Origin: Pontibacterium granulatum | Lineage (GTDB): Bacteria; Pseudomonadota; Gammaproteobacteria; Pseudomonadales; Balneatricaceae | Direction of reading: 5' to 3' | Assembly: GCF_029961155.1 (NCBI RefSeq) | Contig: NZ_JASBRH010000002.1 | Span: 62,001-126,000, forward strand | DNA: 64,000 nucleotides | In this document: piece after piece, positions 1 to 8,896 of the stretch | How the letters are laid out: each line of letters opens with the position of its first letter | Numbering within the stretch: position 1 is the stretch's first letter | Translations under genes and position numbers: made by a program | Notes under the pieces: model-generated | The model's database searches: none | What the model was told of the DNA's origin: nothing | Seen by the model: the letters and a program-made list of their open reading frames with translations, nothing else

Positions 1-644
1 ACCTGCACTTCCACGTGGCGAGGGTTTTCCAGGAATTTCTCCATGTACACCGTGTCGTCGCCGAATGCTGCAGCAGCCTCGGAGCGGGTCACATGTACGG
101 AGTTCAGCAGGGATGCTTCGGAGTGGACCACGCGCATACCACGACCACCGCCGCCGGCAGCCGCTTTGATGATTACCGGGTAACCGATGCGCAGTGCGAT
201 TTTCTTCATCGCTTCGCCGTCGTCTACCGGCAGTGGGCCGTCAGAACCCGGTACGGTTGGTACGCCTGCTTTTTTCATCGCTTCGATCGCAGAAACTTTG
301 TCGCCCATCAGGCGGATGGTTTCAGCTTTCGGGCCGATGAACTGGAAGCCGGAACGCTCTACCTGTTCGGCAAAGTCCGCGTTTTCAGCCAAGAAACCGT
401 AGCCTGGGTGGATGCCCATGGCGTCGGTTACTTCTGCTGCAGCGATGATGGCAGGGATGTTCAGGTAACTCTGTGGAGATGGCGCCGGACCGATGCAGAC
501 AGCTTCATCTGCAAGGCGTACATGCATCAGGTCGCGGTCAGCCTTGGAGTGGATCGCTACGGTCTTGATGCCCAGCTCTTTGCAGGCACGCAGGATGCGC
601 AGTGCGATCTCGCCTCGGTTGGCAATGACAACTTTTTCCAGCAT
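1..644 (-). CDS. accC: Acetyl-CoA carboxylase biotin carboxylase subunit, 3' end cut by window edge
   Basis: Biotin carboxylase carboxylates biotin on AccB using ATP and bicarbonate, the first half-reaction of malonyl-CoA synthesis in the cytoplasm. Only the N-terminal ~214 residues are present because the gene runs off the left edge. The minus strand translates from an ATG at 644 as [17 protein letters not shown], the typical AccC opening. The glycine-rich ATP-grasp segment [12 protein letters not shown] follows at about residue 160. It lies 33 nt downstream of accB in the same direction, the usual accBC operon. No stop codon is visible in the window. Confidence 0.95.
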   Translation of the reverse strand, partial: MLEKVVIANRGEIALRILRACKELGIKTVAIHSKADRDLMHVRLADEAVCIGPAPSPQSYLNIPAIIAAAEVTDAMGIHPGYGFLAENADFAEQVERSGFQFIGPKAETIRLMGDKVSAIEAMKKAGVPTVPGSDGPLPVDDGEAMKKIALRIGYPVIIKAAAGGGGRGMRVVHSEASLLNSVHVTRSEAAAAFGDDTVYMEKFLENPRHVEVQ

Positions 645-677
645 CTGGATGTCCTTGAATCAGGTCTGTGGGAACGC

Positions 678-1136
678 TTAAACGATAGTAACCAGTGGCT
701 GGTCAAACTCGACCGGCTGACCGTCTTCTACCAGGATCGCTTCCACAACGCCGGCTTTGTCTGCTTCGATCTGGTTCATCATCTTCATCGCTTCAACGAT
801 GCAGATTACGTCGCCCACTTTTACAGTCTGGCCTACTTCAACGAAAGCAGGGGAGCTAGGAGATGGGGAACGGTAGAAAGTACCTACCATCGGAGACGTT
901 ACAACATGACCGGAATGAGCCGCTGGTGCTTCTGCTTCAGCAGCAGGCGCAGCTGCCGGAGCGGCTGCAGGGACAGGCGCTGCCATAGGCGCAGGTGCTG
1001 CGTAAGCTACCGCTGGTGCAGCTACGCTGCTGCCACGGCTGATGCGTACAGACTCTTCGCCTTCTTTGATTTCGATTTCGTTGATATTGGATTCTTCAAG
1101 CAGTTCGATAAGCTTCTTAACTTTACGAATATCCAT
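678..1136 (-). CDS. accB: Biotin carboxyl carrier protein of acetyl-CoA carboxylase
   Basis: AccB carries the biotin that shuttles carboxyl groups between biotin carboxylase and carboxyltransferase in fatty-acid synthesis. The 152-residue product has the usual three parts: an N-terminal ~35-residue domain starting [13 protein letters not shown], an Ala/Pro-rich flexible linker at about 39-73, and a C-terminal biotinyl domain with the EAMKM motif, whose Lys118 is the predicted biotinylation site. It sits between aroQ, 43 nt upstream, and accC, 33 nt downstream, all transcribed leftward. Length and motif are standard. Confidence 0.97.
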   Translation of the reverse strand: MDIRKVKKLIELLEESNINEIEIKEGEESVRISRGSSVAAPAVAYAAPAPMAAPVPAAAPAAAPAAEAEAPAAHSGHVVTSPMVGTFYRSPSPSSPAFVEVGQTVKVGDVICIVEAMKMMNQIEADKAGVVEAILVEDGQPVEFDQPLVTIV

Positions 1137-1179
1137 TCTGAATTTTGTCTCTTTAGCTGTTTACTGTTGCTGTTCGGTA

Positions 1180-1617
1180 TCACGCAATCTGCGTCATCGC
1201 AGATTGCAGCGCAAATTGGTATCCCTGCGCGCCCAGGCCACAGATCACGCCTACTGCTTTATCGGAGAAATAGGAGTGGTGGCGGAACGCCTCGCGAGCA
1301 TGCACGTTAGATAGGTGGACCTCGATAAACGGTATAGCAACACCCAGTAGGGCGTCGCGCAGGGCTACGCTGGTGTGAGTGAACGCCGCCGGATTGATAA
1401 TAATGAAGGCAACACCTTCATCACGGGCCCGGTGAATACGTTCAATCAGCTCAAATTCGGCGTTGCTCTGAAAACTGTCGAGGTCGTGACCGGCGGTACC
1501 GGCCTGCTGGCTAAGTTCCTGATTGATATCGGCAAGCGTTGTCGAACCGTACACCTCGGGTTCCCGGGTGCCGAGAAGGTTCAAATTCGGGCCGTGCAAT
1601 ACAAGAATTTTCGCCAT
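1180..1617 (-). CDS. aroQ: Type II 3-dehydroquinate dehydratase
   Basis: AroQ removes water from 3-dehydroquinate to give 3-dehydroshikimate in the shikimate pathway. The 145-residue product starts [20 protein letters not shown], the hallmark N-terminus of type II enzymes, and carries the substrate-loop tyrosine (Tyr23) and the NPAAFTHTS and VHLSN segments. The reading frame stays open upstream to 1683, but the extra 22 residues are not family-like, so the ATG at 1617 is chosen. The gene order aroQ-accB-accC is the common Pseudomonas-type arrangement. Confidence 0.95.
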   Translation of the reverse strand: MAKILVLHGPNLNLLGTREPEVYGSTTLADINQELSQQAGTAGHDLDSFQSNAEFELIERIHRARDEGVAFIIINPAAFTHTSVALRDALLGVAIPFIEVHLSNVHAREAFRHHSYFSDKAVGVICGLGAQGYQFALQSAMTQIA

Positions 1618-1956
1618 CGATGCAGCCTTATGCAAACGTGCTGAATAGCACCGCAGAGAGAGATTTAGCGCTATAGTGTGCACAACTCCGAACTCGATGT
1701 CTACAACATGGCAAGTTTTAGTTGTTTTCTATCAAATTACCCGAATTTACCCACGATTTCCCTGCGGAGTTTGACTAAAGTCCTGGTTGTTTTTGCAGCA
1801 ATTTTTATTCCAGGCTGAAAAGCGATTATTTCCCGTTAGTTTGACGTAAATTCCCCACATAACGATTGACGATCGCTTCAATATTTCGGATATTGCAGTG
1901 CGGAATCGCTGTTTTTGGCGGGCTCGGAAAACTGGGGATGGAGAGGAGCAATTACG
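1618..1956. other. Intergenic region between divergent aroQ and the parA-like gene
   Basis: This 339-nt gap must hold the divergent promoters of the aroQ-accBC operon and the ParA gene. It is A/T-richer than its flanks. I see no convincing -35/-10 pair, RNA gene or repeat. A purine-rich ribosome-binding site (gagaggag) lies at 1941-1948, just ahead of the ParA start. Confidence 0.5.
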
Positions 1957-2733
1957 ATGATCAGACGCGTTGTATTTAACCAGAAAGGTGGGGTGGGTAA
2001 ATCCAGTATCGCCGTTAACCTGGCCTCAATCAGCGCCGCCCGTGGATTGCGGACATTGGTTATCGATCTGGACCCGCAGTGCAACTCCAGCCATTACCTG
2101 ATGGGTGACGATTATATGGAGCTGGACCCAACGGTGCGTAGCTTCTTTGAGCAGACCCTGAGCTTCCAGGTAAATCCGGCTGCGCCATCAAGCTTTATCC
2201 ACGAAACCCAGTACGAAAACCTGCACATGTTACCGTCGGCGTACAATCTGGGAGACTTGCAATCCAAGCTGGAGTCCAAGCACAAGATCTACAAGTTACG
2301 CGATGCGCTGAATAAGCTGGAGAGCGAATACGATGCGGTTTATATCGATACGCCACCTGCATTCAACTTCTTCACTCTGTCTGCATTGGTAGCGGCACAG
2401 CGCTGTCTGATCCCGTTCGACTGTGATGAGTTTGCCCGTCAGGCACTCTATAGCCTGCTGGCAAACGTGCAGGAAACCCAGATGGACCATAATGAAGATC
2501 TGCAGATCGAAGGGATTGTGGTCAACCAGTTCCAGCCGCGCGCCACATTGCCACAGGCGATCGTTGATGAGCTGCTGGCGGATGACCTGCCGGTGCTGGG
2601 TACCAAAATCTCCTCATCGGTGAAGATGAAGGAATCTCACAATGAGGGCATTCCGCTGATTCACCTGGCGCCCAAGCACAAGATGACGCAGGAATACGTC
2701 GCGCTTTTCGAAGAGTTGCACGGAAACGGCTAA
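1957..2733 (+). CDS. Orphan ParA/MinD-family ATPase
   Basis: This 258-residue P-loop ATPase is of the ParA type. It has the deviant Walker A motif KGGVGKSS at residues 10-17 with the signature lysine, a Walker A' aspartate stretch VIDLDPQ near residue 40, and IDTPP at the Walker B position. Such proteins position DNA, chemoreceptors or other cargo by ATP-dependent dimerisation on the nucleoid. No parB-like partner or parS-like repeat is adjacent, so the cargo is unknown. The start is placed at the ATG preceded by gagaggag; the frame extends to 1915 without family-like residues. Confidence 0.85.
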   Translation: MIRRVVFNQKGGVGKSSIAVNLASISAARGLRTLVIDLDPQCNSSHYLMGDDYMELDPTVRSFFEQTLSFQVNPAAPSSFIHETQYENLHMLPSAYNLGDLQSKLESKHKIYKLRDALNKLESEYDAVYIDTPPAFNFFTLSALVAAQRCLIPFDCDEFARQALYSLLANVQETQMDHNEDLQIEGIVVNQFQPRATLPQAIVDELLADDLPVLGTKISSSVKMKESHNEGIPLIHLAPKHKMTQEYVALFEELHGNG

Positions 2734-2790
2734 CCAGAACTGGGTGAATAGGTCCAGAAGGGCCCGTTCGTGGTGGCTTATTCCCGATGC

Positions 2791-2934
2791 TTATTCCCGG
2801 TAAATGGGTTGATCGTCGCCAGTTAGGCTATCGGAAACAGGCTGGCGGCGCATCTCGACCGCTTTTGCTCGAAGGCTGAGGAGCCAGAAAAAGAGCAGTG
2901 TGGTGGAGACCACCAGAATGACGACTTCCGTCAT
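2791..2934 (-). CDS. Possible 47-residue single-pass membrane protein
   Basis: A short leftward frame begins MTEVVILVVSTTLLFFWLLS and ends QPIYRE. Residues 4-21 form a clear hydrophobic helix followed by a basic stretch (LRAKAVEMRR), so it would be an N-out/C-in small membrane protein. No strong Shine-Dalgarno precedes the ATG, and I recognise no family. It lies between the ParA gene and hpt, ending 58 nt beyond the end of parA and convergent with it. The hydrophobic pattern and charged flank argue for a real gene, but the short length makes chance possible. If it is not a gene, 2734-3092 holds nothing else I can name. Confidence 0.4.
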   Translation of the reverse strand: MTEVVILVVSTTLLFFWLLSLRAKAVEMRRQPVSDSLTGDDQPIYRE

Positions 2935-3092
2935 GATTTAACCATTGGTTGTTTATAACGGTTTCGATTCTATCCAATTTATCCCCGCTGGCAACAGAGA
3001 AAAATTCAATCGCCGATTATCCCTTTGTCTTAGGAAGGTGGTGATTGGGAAGAATAGGGCAACAATCAGGTCTAAACAGGTTTTTCCGGTGC

Positions 3093-3653
3093 TTATTTGC
3101 CTTTAATTGCAAAAATTCCGGGGGCGTTACGCCAGTATCCCTGATAGTCCATGCCGTAGCCGAACAGGTAGCGATCCTCTACATCCAGACCAACGTAATC
3201 CGCTGTCATATTCGGGCGTGCTTTACGACCGTGCAGTTTGTTGACCAGTACGGCGACGCGTACTTCAATGGCACCGTTTTGCTGACAGTAGTCGCAGATT
3301 TCAGCCAAGGTATGACCTTCATCGAGAATATCATCGACGATCAGCACGCTACGACCCTGAAAATCAATGGAAGGTCCAACCTTCCACTCCAAGTCGTTGC
3401 CTGAAGTGGTGTTGCGATAGCGGGTGGCATGCAGGTATCCCGCTTCTAATGGAAAGACCAGCTTGGTGAGGAGTTTGCCGCCGGTGACCAAGCCGCCGTT
3501 CATCACTGTAAAAACCACCGGATTCTTGTCCATCAGATCGTTGGTGATTTCGACCGCCATTCGCTGCAGGGCTTGCTCAACCTCTGCCTCGCTGTACAGC
3601 AGATCAGCCTGCATATATGCCTGCGTAATCTGTTCCAGATCAGGCCTGCTCAT
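3093..3653 (-). CDS. hpt: Hypoxanthine(-guanine) phosphoribosyltransferase
   Basis: This enzyme transfers phosphoribose from PRPP to hypoxanthine and/or guanine, giving IMP or GMP in purine salvage. The 186-residue protein has the PRPP-binding loop VLIVDDILDEGHTL at residues 103-116 and the flexible-loop region around residues 81-86. It is transcribed away from upp with a 171-nt gap, so the two base-salvage genes share a divergent promoter region. The length fits the Pseudomonas-type hypoxanthine-guanine enzyme. Which base is preferred cannot be read from the sequence. Confidence 0.93.
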   Translation of the reverse strand: MSRPDLEQITQAYMQADLLYSEAEVEQALQRMAVEITNDLMDKNPVVFTVMNGGLVTGGKLLTKLVFPLEAGYLHATRYRNTTSGNDLEWKVGPSIDFQGRSVLIVDDILDEGHTLAEICDYCQQNGAIEVRVAVLVNKLHGRKARPNMTADYVGLDVEDRYLFGYGMDYQGYWRNAPGIFAIKGK

Positions 3654-3824
3654 GTTCCTGACATTTCTCCATGTTTAGGGACTAAACGAAAGTTGTATGA
3701 CGCGGTAATATACGCGGCTGAAATGGCGTCGTTTAAATGACATATTTGAACGATTTCGCTAATATTAGCAAGTTTTTCCAATCCTTTCCTTTTGTTTCCA
3801 AAAAGCTTCACTTGAGGTCCAAAA

Positions 3825-4451
3825 ATGAGTGTAAAAGAGATCAATCACCCGCTGGTTAAGCACAAGATCGGCTTAATGCGGGCACGGGATATGAGTACCC
3901 GTAGCTTCCGTCAGCTGGCTGCTGAGGTAGGCTGTCTGTTGACCTACGAAGCGACTAAGGATCTTGAGCTGGAGACTTACACCCTGGACGGCTGGTGTGG
4001 CGATGTGGAAGCGCAACGGATCAAAGGGAAGAAGATTACCGTCGTACCAATCCTGCGCGCCGGTCTCGGTATGCTGGACGGTGTGCTGGAGCTGGTGCCA
4101 AGTGCCAAAATCAGTGTCGTGGGCCTGTATCGTGATGAAGAAACCCTTGAGCCGGTTGCTTACTTCGAGAAGTTGGCAGGCGATATCGACAACCGTATCT
4201 CCCTGGTGATCGATCCGATGCTGGCGACCGGTGGTTCCATGATTGCGACCATCGATATGCTGAAGAAAGCTGGTTGTACCAGTATCCGTGCTCTGGTGCT
4301 TGTGGCCGCGCCGGAAGGTATTGAAAAATTGCAGGCAGCGCACCCGGACGTGGACCTGTACGTGGCGTCTGTGGACAGCCACCTGAACGAAAAGGGATAC
4401 ATTATCCCGGGTCTTGGCGACGCGGGTGACAAAATCTTTGGTACTCAGTAA
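3825..4451 (+). CDS. upp: Uracil phosphoribosyltransferase
   Basis: Upp converts uracil and PRPP to UMP in pyrimidine salvage. The 208-residue product matches the usual length. It carries the PRPP motif DPMLATGGS starting at Asp130 and the uracil-binding C-terminal segment [18 protein letters not shown] gag-containing ribosome site precedes the ATG. The stop lies 19 nt before uraA, so uptake and conversion of uracil form one transcription unit, as in many gammaproteobacteria. Confidence 0.97.
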   Translation: MSVKEINHPLVKHKIGLMRARDMSTRSFRQLAAEVGCLLTYEATKDLELETYTLDGWCGDVEAQRIKGKKITVVPILRAGLGMLDGVLELVPSAKISVVGLYRDEETLEPVAYFEKLAGDIDNRISLVIDPMLATGGSMIATIDMLKKAGCTSIRALVLVAAPEGIEKLQAAHPDVDLYVASVDSHLNEKGYIIPGLGDAGDKIFGTQ

Positions 4452-4470
4452 GTAACAGGAGCTGACCTGA

Positions 4471-5763
4471 ATGAGTGATTCTTCCTTCACAAACCTGCGC
4501 ACTATCCTTGCGGGTTCGCAGATGCTGTTTGTCGCTTTCGGCGCCCTGGTGCTGATGCCGCTGCTGACAGGTCTGAACCCAAGTGTTGCGCTGTTTACCG
4601 CGGGTATTGGTACCCTGTTGTTCCACGCAGTGACCAAAAACTCCGTGCCGGTCTTTCTGGCGTCTTCGTTCGTGTTTATTGCACCGATCACCTACAGCAC
4701 ACAGACCTGGGGCGTTTCCGCTACCATGGGTGCGCTGTTTGCGGCGGGTCTTGTGTACATGGTGCTGGCGCTGCTGGTTAAGATCAAAGGCTCCGGTTTC
4801 ATGCACCGCATCATGCCTCCGGTGGTAACCGGTCCTGTGATCATGGTGATTGGTCTGGGCCTTGCCCCAATCGCCGTGAATATGGCGATGGGTAAAACCG
4901 GTGACGGCGCTATCGAGCTGTTCCCATACCAGGACGCAATGATCGTTTCCATGATAGCACTGCTTACCACGCTGCTGGTTGCGACCCTGGCGAAAGGTGT
5001 CTTCCGTTTGGTGCCAATCCTGGCGGGTGTGCTGGTAGGTTACGTCGCGGCAAGCGCCATGGGTATGGTTGATCTGACCAAGGTCGCTGAAGCACCTGTA
5101 TTTGCGATGCCTGAATTCGTAACCCCGGAGTTCAACCTGGCGGCGATTCTATTCATGCTGCCGGTTGCGATTGCACCGGCAATCGAACACGTGGGTGACG
5201 TACTGGCCATCGGTAACGTAACCGGTAAAAACTACCTGAAAAAACCAGGCCTGCACCGCACCCTGCTAGGTGACGGCATCGCGACCTCTGCTGCTTCCCT
5301 GTTCGGCGGTCCGCCTAACACAACCTACTCCGAAGTAACCGGTGCAGTGATGCTGACCAAGGCGTTTAATCCGAAGATCATGATCTGGGCGTCAATTTTC
5401 GCGATCCTGCTGGCGTTTGTGTCCAAGTTTGGTGTGCTGCTACAGACCATTCCTGCACCGGTGATGGGCGGTATCCTGATCCTGCTGTTTGGTTCCATCG
5501 CAAGTGTGGGTCTGAACACGCTGGTGAAGGCGCGCGTTGATATGAGCGAGCAGCGCAATCTGGTGATCGTTTCGACTACCCTGGTATTTGGTATCGGTGG
5601 TATGGCAATCGGCAACGGTGACCTGAATCTGCAGGGTGTAAGCCTGTGTGGTCTGGTTGCCATCGCGCTGAACCTGATTCTGCCTATGCATGAAACCGTA
5701 GCGGATGATCTGCACGAAGAGCAGGCCGTGGTAGAGGATATGGTAAGTCACGGTAAGTCGTGA
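4471..5763 (+). CDS. uraA: Uracil permease, NCS2 nucleobase:cation symporter family
   Basis: This 430-residue inner-membrane protein has about 14 hydrophobic segments and typical NCS2 features. These include the substrate-site stretch around IEHVGDVLAIGNVTGKN and the following GDGIATSAASLFGGPPNTTYSE, which matches the QN/GGP region of uracil and xanthine permeases. Its position 19 nt after upp makes uracil the most likely substrate, with xanthine less likely. The purine-rich sequence ggagctgac sits before its ATG. A factor-independent terminator follows. Confidence 0.92.
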   Translation: MSDSSFTNLRTILAGSQMLFVAFGALVLMPLLTGLNPSVALFTAGIGTLLFHAVTKNSVPVFLASSFVFIAPITYSTQTWGVSATMGALFAAGLVYMVLALLVKIKGSGFMHRIMPPVVTGPVIMVIGLGLAPIAVNMAMGKTGDGAIELFPYQDAMIVSMIALLTTLLVATLAKGVFRLVPILAGVLVGYVAASAMGMVDLTKVAEAPVFAMPEFVTPEFNLAAILFMLPVAIAPAIEHVGDVLAIGNVTGKNYLKKPGLHRTLLGDGIATSAASLFGGPPNTTYSEVTGAVMLTKAFNPKIMIWASIFAILLAFVSKFGVLLQTIPAPVMGGILILLFGSIASVGLNTLVKARVDMSEQRNLVIVSTTLVFGIGGMAIGNGDLNLQGVSLCGLVAIALNLILPMHETVADDLHEEQAVVEDMVSHGKS

Positions 5764-5785
5764 TTTTCGCCTAATCCCGTATTCG

Positions 5786-5814
5786 AAAAAGCCCGCCTCA
5801 TGGTGGGTTTTTTT
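5786..5814 (+). terminator. Rho-independent terminator after upp-uraA
   Basis: The stem gcccgcc/ggtgggt (two G.T wobbles) with a 4-nt loop is flanked by an A run and followed by seven T residues. It lies 22 nt after the uraA stop codon. Confidence 0.85.
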
Positions 5815-5837
5815 GTGGGCGAAAAAAATTCAGGCTT

Positions 5838-5858
5838 TGATATGATTGTCCTGCAATC
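5838..5858 (+). promoter_or_regulatory. Extended -10 promoter and putative auto-operator of the GntR/FadR gene
   Basis: TGATATGAT at 5838-5846 fits an extended -10 element. Overlapping it at 5844-5858 is GATTGTCCTGCAATC, which differs at only two central positions from the core of the long palindrome over the BCCT promoter (GATTGTCCAACAATC). Binding here would cover the -10 and start site, implying negative autoregulation. This is inferred from sequence alone. Confidence 0.6.
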
Positions 5859-5885
5859 GACAATGTGATGGGTATTCAGGAAGAG

Positions 5886-6524
5886 ATGAATAAATCGGCA
5901 AAGATCAGCAAGCGCAGCCTGGAAAGTCAGGCGGCCGATCTGATGCGGGAAGACATTATAAACGGGAATCTGACCCCGGGAACCCGCTTGGTGGAGACAA
6001 CCCTGGCCAAAGAGTATGGCTTGTCCCGTGGCACCATCCGTATCGCACTGCACCAGTTGGGGAGCGAAGGGTTGGTAACCCAGGTTCCTTATGCCGGCTG
6101 GTCGGTTACTGAACTGAACGATCAGGACCTGTGGGAGCTGTATACCCTACGCGCCACATTGGAAGGGATGGCGGCGCGCTTGGCGGCAGAGCGGATCTGT
6201 GAGGAGGGAGCTGAGCGATTGCGTGAGGCCTATCAGCAACTTCTGGCTTTATGTAAGTTGGGGGATCTCAAGGCGATCACCCGCGCCGATCTGGATCTCC
6301 ACAAGCTGATTATCGAATTGTCCAGTCACTCCCGCTTAGCCAGTCAGTACCAACTGGTCGAGAACCAGTTTCTGGCTTATATCGCGGCCGCCAACCGGGA
6401 CTTTGAACCGGAGAGTGTGGGCCTCAGTCATGCAGCCCTGGTGGAGGCAATCTGCGAAGGGGAGAGTGATAGGGCGGAAGCGGAGGCAATCCGTAATATC
6501 ACCGGCTTTGAGGAGCTAAGATAA
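5886..6524 (+). CDS. FadR-subfamily (FCD) GntR transcriptional regulator
   Basis: The 212-residue protein has an N-terminal GntR winged helix at about residues 10-75, with the recognition-helix region EYGLSRGTIRIALHQL, and an all-helical FCD effector domain. The FCD domain keeps the metal-site residues in DLDLHKL and the GLSHAALVEA helix. FCD regulators usually bind small organic acids. The gene converges on the two enolase-superfamily genes, and matching operator-like palindromes lie at its own promoter and at the BCCT promoter, so it probably represses that operon until the substrate is present. The frame also has upstream GTG and ATG codons at 5865 and 5868; the ATG at 5886 is chosen for its aggaag ribosome site. 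Confidence 0.88.
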   Translation: MNKSAKISKRSLESQAADLMREDIINGNLTPGTRLVETTLAKEYGLSRGTIRIALHQLGSEGLVTQVPYAGWSVTELNDQDLWELYTLRATLEGMAARLAAERICEEGAERLREAYQQLLALCKLGDLKAITRADLDLHKLIIELSSHSRLASQYQLVENQFLAYIAAANRDFEPESVGLSHAALVEAICEGESDRAEAEAIRNITGFEELR

Positions 6525-6534
6525 GCAAACAGCT

Positions 6535-6556
6535 AAAGGCGTCAGCCGACGCCTTT
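6535..6556. terminator. Bidirectional terminator between gntR and the dehydratase gene
   Basis: A perfect 9-bp stem, aaaggcgtc/gacgccttt, with an agcc loop sits between the two convergent genes. The T-rich ends on both strands suit termination of both transcripts. Confidence 0.75.
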
Positions 6557-6575
6557 GTTCGTTTCGGGAGCTCTG

Positions 6576-7709
6576 CTAGGTAACTCGGTAACGCTGGATG
6601 ATCTCATCATCCAGCTCCATCCCCAGACCAGGCCCCGTTGGCAGTGGGATCATCCCGTCGAGGGTGATCTGAGGGCCGTTCGTTGCGAGCTGCCAGCGTA
6701 AAGGGGATGTGGAGGTTGAAAACTCCACGTATTCCGCCTTCGGTTGTACAGCCAGAAAATGCAGGTTGGCCGCCAGGGTGAGGTCCGTATTCCAACCGTG
6801 GGGAATCAGTCGGCAGCTATGTTCAGCGGCCATGCCTGCTATCTGTTTCAGTGCGGTGAAGCCGCCTACCCAGCTGATGTCGGGTTGGGCGATATCAATG
6901 CCCGCCTCGGTAAAGAACGGGGTCCACTCTGCAGGGGCGGTCAGGCCCGTATCCCCGGCACCGACCGGTATGTTCGCAGCGCGCAGGGCGGCGAATTGAT
7001 CGATGAGATCCAGTGGGAATGCTGCTTCAAGCCACTGAATCCGACACTCATGCAATGCAGGCAAAAGTGGCTCCAGTTCCTGATAGCTGCGAAAGCTGGC
7101 AGTCGCGTCCAGCATCAGCTCCATCTCATCACCCACAAAACGACGTGCGGCACAGAGCAGCTCCGCGCCGAGTTCAGGCTCCTCCCGCCAGAAGGGATCA
7201 ATCGCCAGTTTCAGGGCCCTGACCGGGTACACCATCGCCCGCTCCAGTGCCTGTTGCAGTTCTGTCACTGTACGTCCCAACGGGTAGACGGTTGTATAGG
7301 CAGGCAGGTGTTGCTGCTGAACATTACCCAGCAGTTCGGCTACCGGTTTTTTTTCCAGTTTGCCTAACAGGTCCCACAAGGCGATATCGACACCACTGAT
7401 GGCATGCATGACAACGCCACGCCGTCCGCAGTAGCTGGTTTGGTGATACATCTTCTGCCACAGGTCGCTAATATCCGTCGGGTCCTGGCCCAGCAGGATC
7501 GACTTCAGACCCATCAGCGTGTTGATGCGGGGAGGTGCGTCAACGATTGCTTTTATAACCGAGGGTAAGCTGTCGACCTCGGCAATACCGCTGACCCCGG
7601 CGTCCGTATCAATCCGGATCAAGCAGTTGTTATTGGTCGGATCCAGGTCCAGTTCGCGCTGACCGGGTACCCGCAGCTCAATGACTTCGACATCTGTTAT
7701 TTGAACCAC
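6576..7709 (-). CDS. Enolase-superfamily (mandelate racemase type) acid dehydratase or epimerase
   Basis: The 377-residue protein has the capping domain plus TIM-barrel architecture of the mandelate racemase/muconate lactonizing group. Predicted metal ligands are Asp201 (MLDATAS), Glu228 (WLEAAFP) and Asp253 (VGAGD). The His304-Asp277 dyad (IPHGWN, QPDISWVGG) is the mandelate-racemase general base. Lys167 is present, but the second lysine of the usual KxK is alanine, so one face of the active site may lack its base. It starts at GTG immediately after the stop of the upstream enolase paralogue, indicating translational coupling. The substrate should be a carboxylate with an acidic alpha-proton, taken up by the operon's BCCT transporter; its identity is unknown. 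Confidence 0.85.
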   Translation of the reverse strand: MVQITDVEVIELRVPGQRELDLDPTNNNCLIRIDTDAGVSGIAEVDSLPSVIKAIVDAPPRINTLMGLKSILLGQDPTDISDLWQKMYHQTSYCGRRGVVMHAISGVDIALWDLLGKLEKKPVAELLGNVQQQHLPAYTTVYPLGRTVTELQQALERAMVYPVRALKLAIDPFWREEPELGAELLCAARRFVGDEMELMLDATASFRSYQELEPLLPALHECRIQWLEAAFPLDLIDQFAALRAANIPVGAGDTGLTAPAEWTPFFTEAGIDIAQPDISWVGGFTALKQIAGMAAEHSCRLIPHGWNTDLTLAANLHFLAVQPKAEYVEFSTSTSPLRWQLATNGPQITLDGMIPLPTGPGLGMELDDEIIQRYRVT

Positions 7710-8828
7710 TTAACCACCTATCGTGTAGTGCCAGACTGCGTGATCCTGAACCGCCTGCCAATCCATTGTGATACCCAGGCCAGCGCCGGAAGGGGCCCGG
7801 ACTTGACCGTCTACTGTGCGTATTGGTGTTAAGCAGCAGGCTTCGTGGCTGGGATAAGGTACAGGCTGTTCGAAGTACTGACTGTTAGGCAGCGATAACA
7901 TCAGGTGCAGGTTAGCGGCCTGAGTAAGGCTGTAACCCCAGGACTGCAGTTCAAGGTTTAAACCATTGGCTTCTGCCAGGGCTGCAATAGTGCGACCGGC
8001 GGTAAAGCCACCGGCATAGGTAACGTCGGTGCGCAGTGCATCCCAGGCGTCCTCTTTCAGGGCCAGATTCAGAAGGCCCGGGGTGAGCAGGGTGTTGCCG
8101 GCCGGCAGTACCGGAACCGTCGTCGCACTGCGCAGTTCGGCATAACCGCGCAGGTCGGTATCCAGCAAAGGGGCTTCCAGCCAGACACAGTTCATCTTCT
8201 CCAGGCGTTTGGCGATGACTAATGCATCCTGGCGGTTGTAACGTTCCTCCAGATCGATCATAAATGGCAATTCAGAGCCAAAGACTTCTTCGATTGTATC
8301 GAGCAGCGCCAGATCCTGCTCCAGATTGCACCAGACATGGAATTTGATCGTACGGTGTCCCTGGGCCAGCAGTTGCCGGACAAAAGCCACATACTCGGAT
8401 GGCTGATCGAATACCGGTGTGCTGGCATAGGCATCGATGCTGTTGCGGCTGCCGCCCAACAGACGGTAGAGCGGCAGATCCAGCGCCTTGGCTTTGAGGT
8501 CCCATAAGGCGATATCGATGATCGATTGGGGTTTTGGTGTCATGCTGTTGTAGCGCCCCATCAGGTGTTGCCAAATCGCATCCGTATGCCAGGCGTTGCG
8601 CCCCAGCAATTCCGGTAGCAGGGACTTCAGGGCGGCTGCCGGCGCGCTGTCAAAGTCGTGTTCCGAGTAGGTGGTAATCCCAGCGAATCCTTGCGCACCA
8701 CAACGGGTGTTCAGGCGCAGCAGGGTCAGGGTTTCAAATACTTCGCCCATATCTCCCGCCAAGCGGTAACGCTCCACCGGAGGTGTAACGGCGAAGACCT
8801 CTGCACTTTTAATTTCAAGCTCTTTCAT
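7710..8828 (-). CDS. Divergent enolase-superfamily enzyme with atypical active-site residues
   Basis: This 372-residue paralogue has the same two-domain fold. Likely metal ligands are Asp192 (MIDLEERY), Glu218 (WLEAPLL) and, unusually, Asn244 (LPAGN), where most relatives have Glu or Asp. The second-strand motif is Lys162-x-His164 instead of KxK, and the seventh-strand histidine is replaced by QSW (295-297), although the dyad-position aspartate (TDV, Asp268) remains. The catalytic bases therefore differ from its neighbour, and it probably performs a different step, for example epimerisation versus dehydration, on the same substrate class. It lies 68 nt downstream of the BCCT gene and abuts the next gene with no gap. 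Confidence 0.82.
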   Translation of the reverse strand: MKELEIKSAEVFAVTPPVERYRLAGDMGEVFETLTLLRLNTRCGAQGFAGITTYSEHDFDSAPAAALKSLLPELLGRNAWHTDAIWQHLMGRYNSMTPKPQSIIDIALWDLKAKALDLPLYRLLGGSRNSIDAYASTPVFDQPSEYVAFVRQLLAQGHRTIKFHVWCNLEQDLALLDTIEEVFGSELPFMIDLEERYNRQDALVIAKRLEKMNCVWLEAPLLDTDLRGYAELRSATTVPVLPAGNTLLTPGLLNLALKEDAWDALRTDVTYAGGFTAGRTIAALAEANGLNLELQSWGYSLTQAANLHLMLSLPNSQYFEQPVPYPSHEACCLTPIRTVDGQVRAPSGAGLGITMDWQAVQDHAVWHYTIGG

Positions 8829-8896
8829 TCACACAATCCCAAAGTTCGGGGAGTTGTGATCGCCGCCCGATCGGACGGCGGTCACGGTACTCATCT

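Noticed and set aside
15-1310. 431-codon open frame on the plus strand across accC and accB
   Set aside because: It is the antisense shadow of two well-supported minus-strand genes, with His/Cys/Phe-rich low-plausibility protein.
4402-4806. 134-codon minus-strand frame across the upp-uraA junction
   Set aside because: Gln/His/Arg-rich antisense product over two strong genes.
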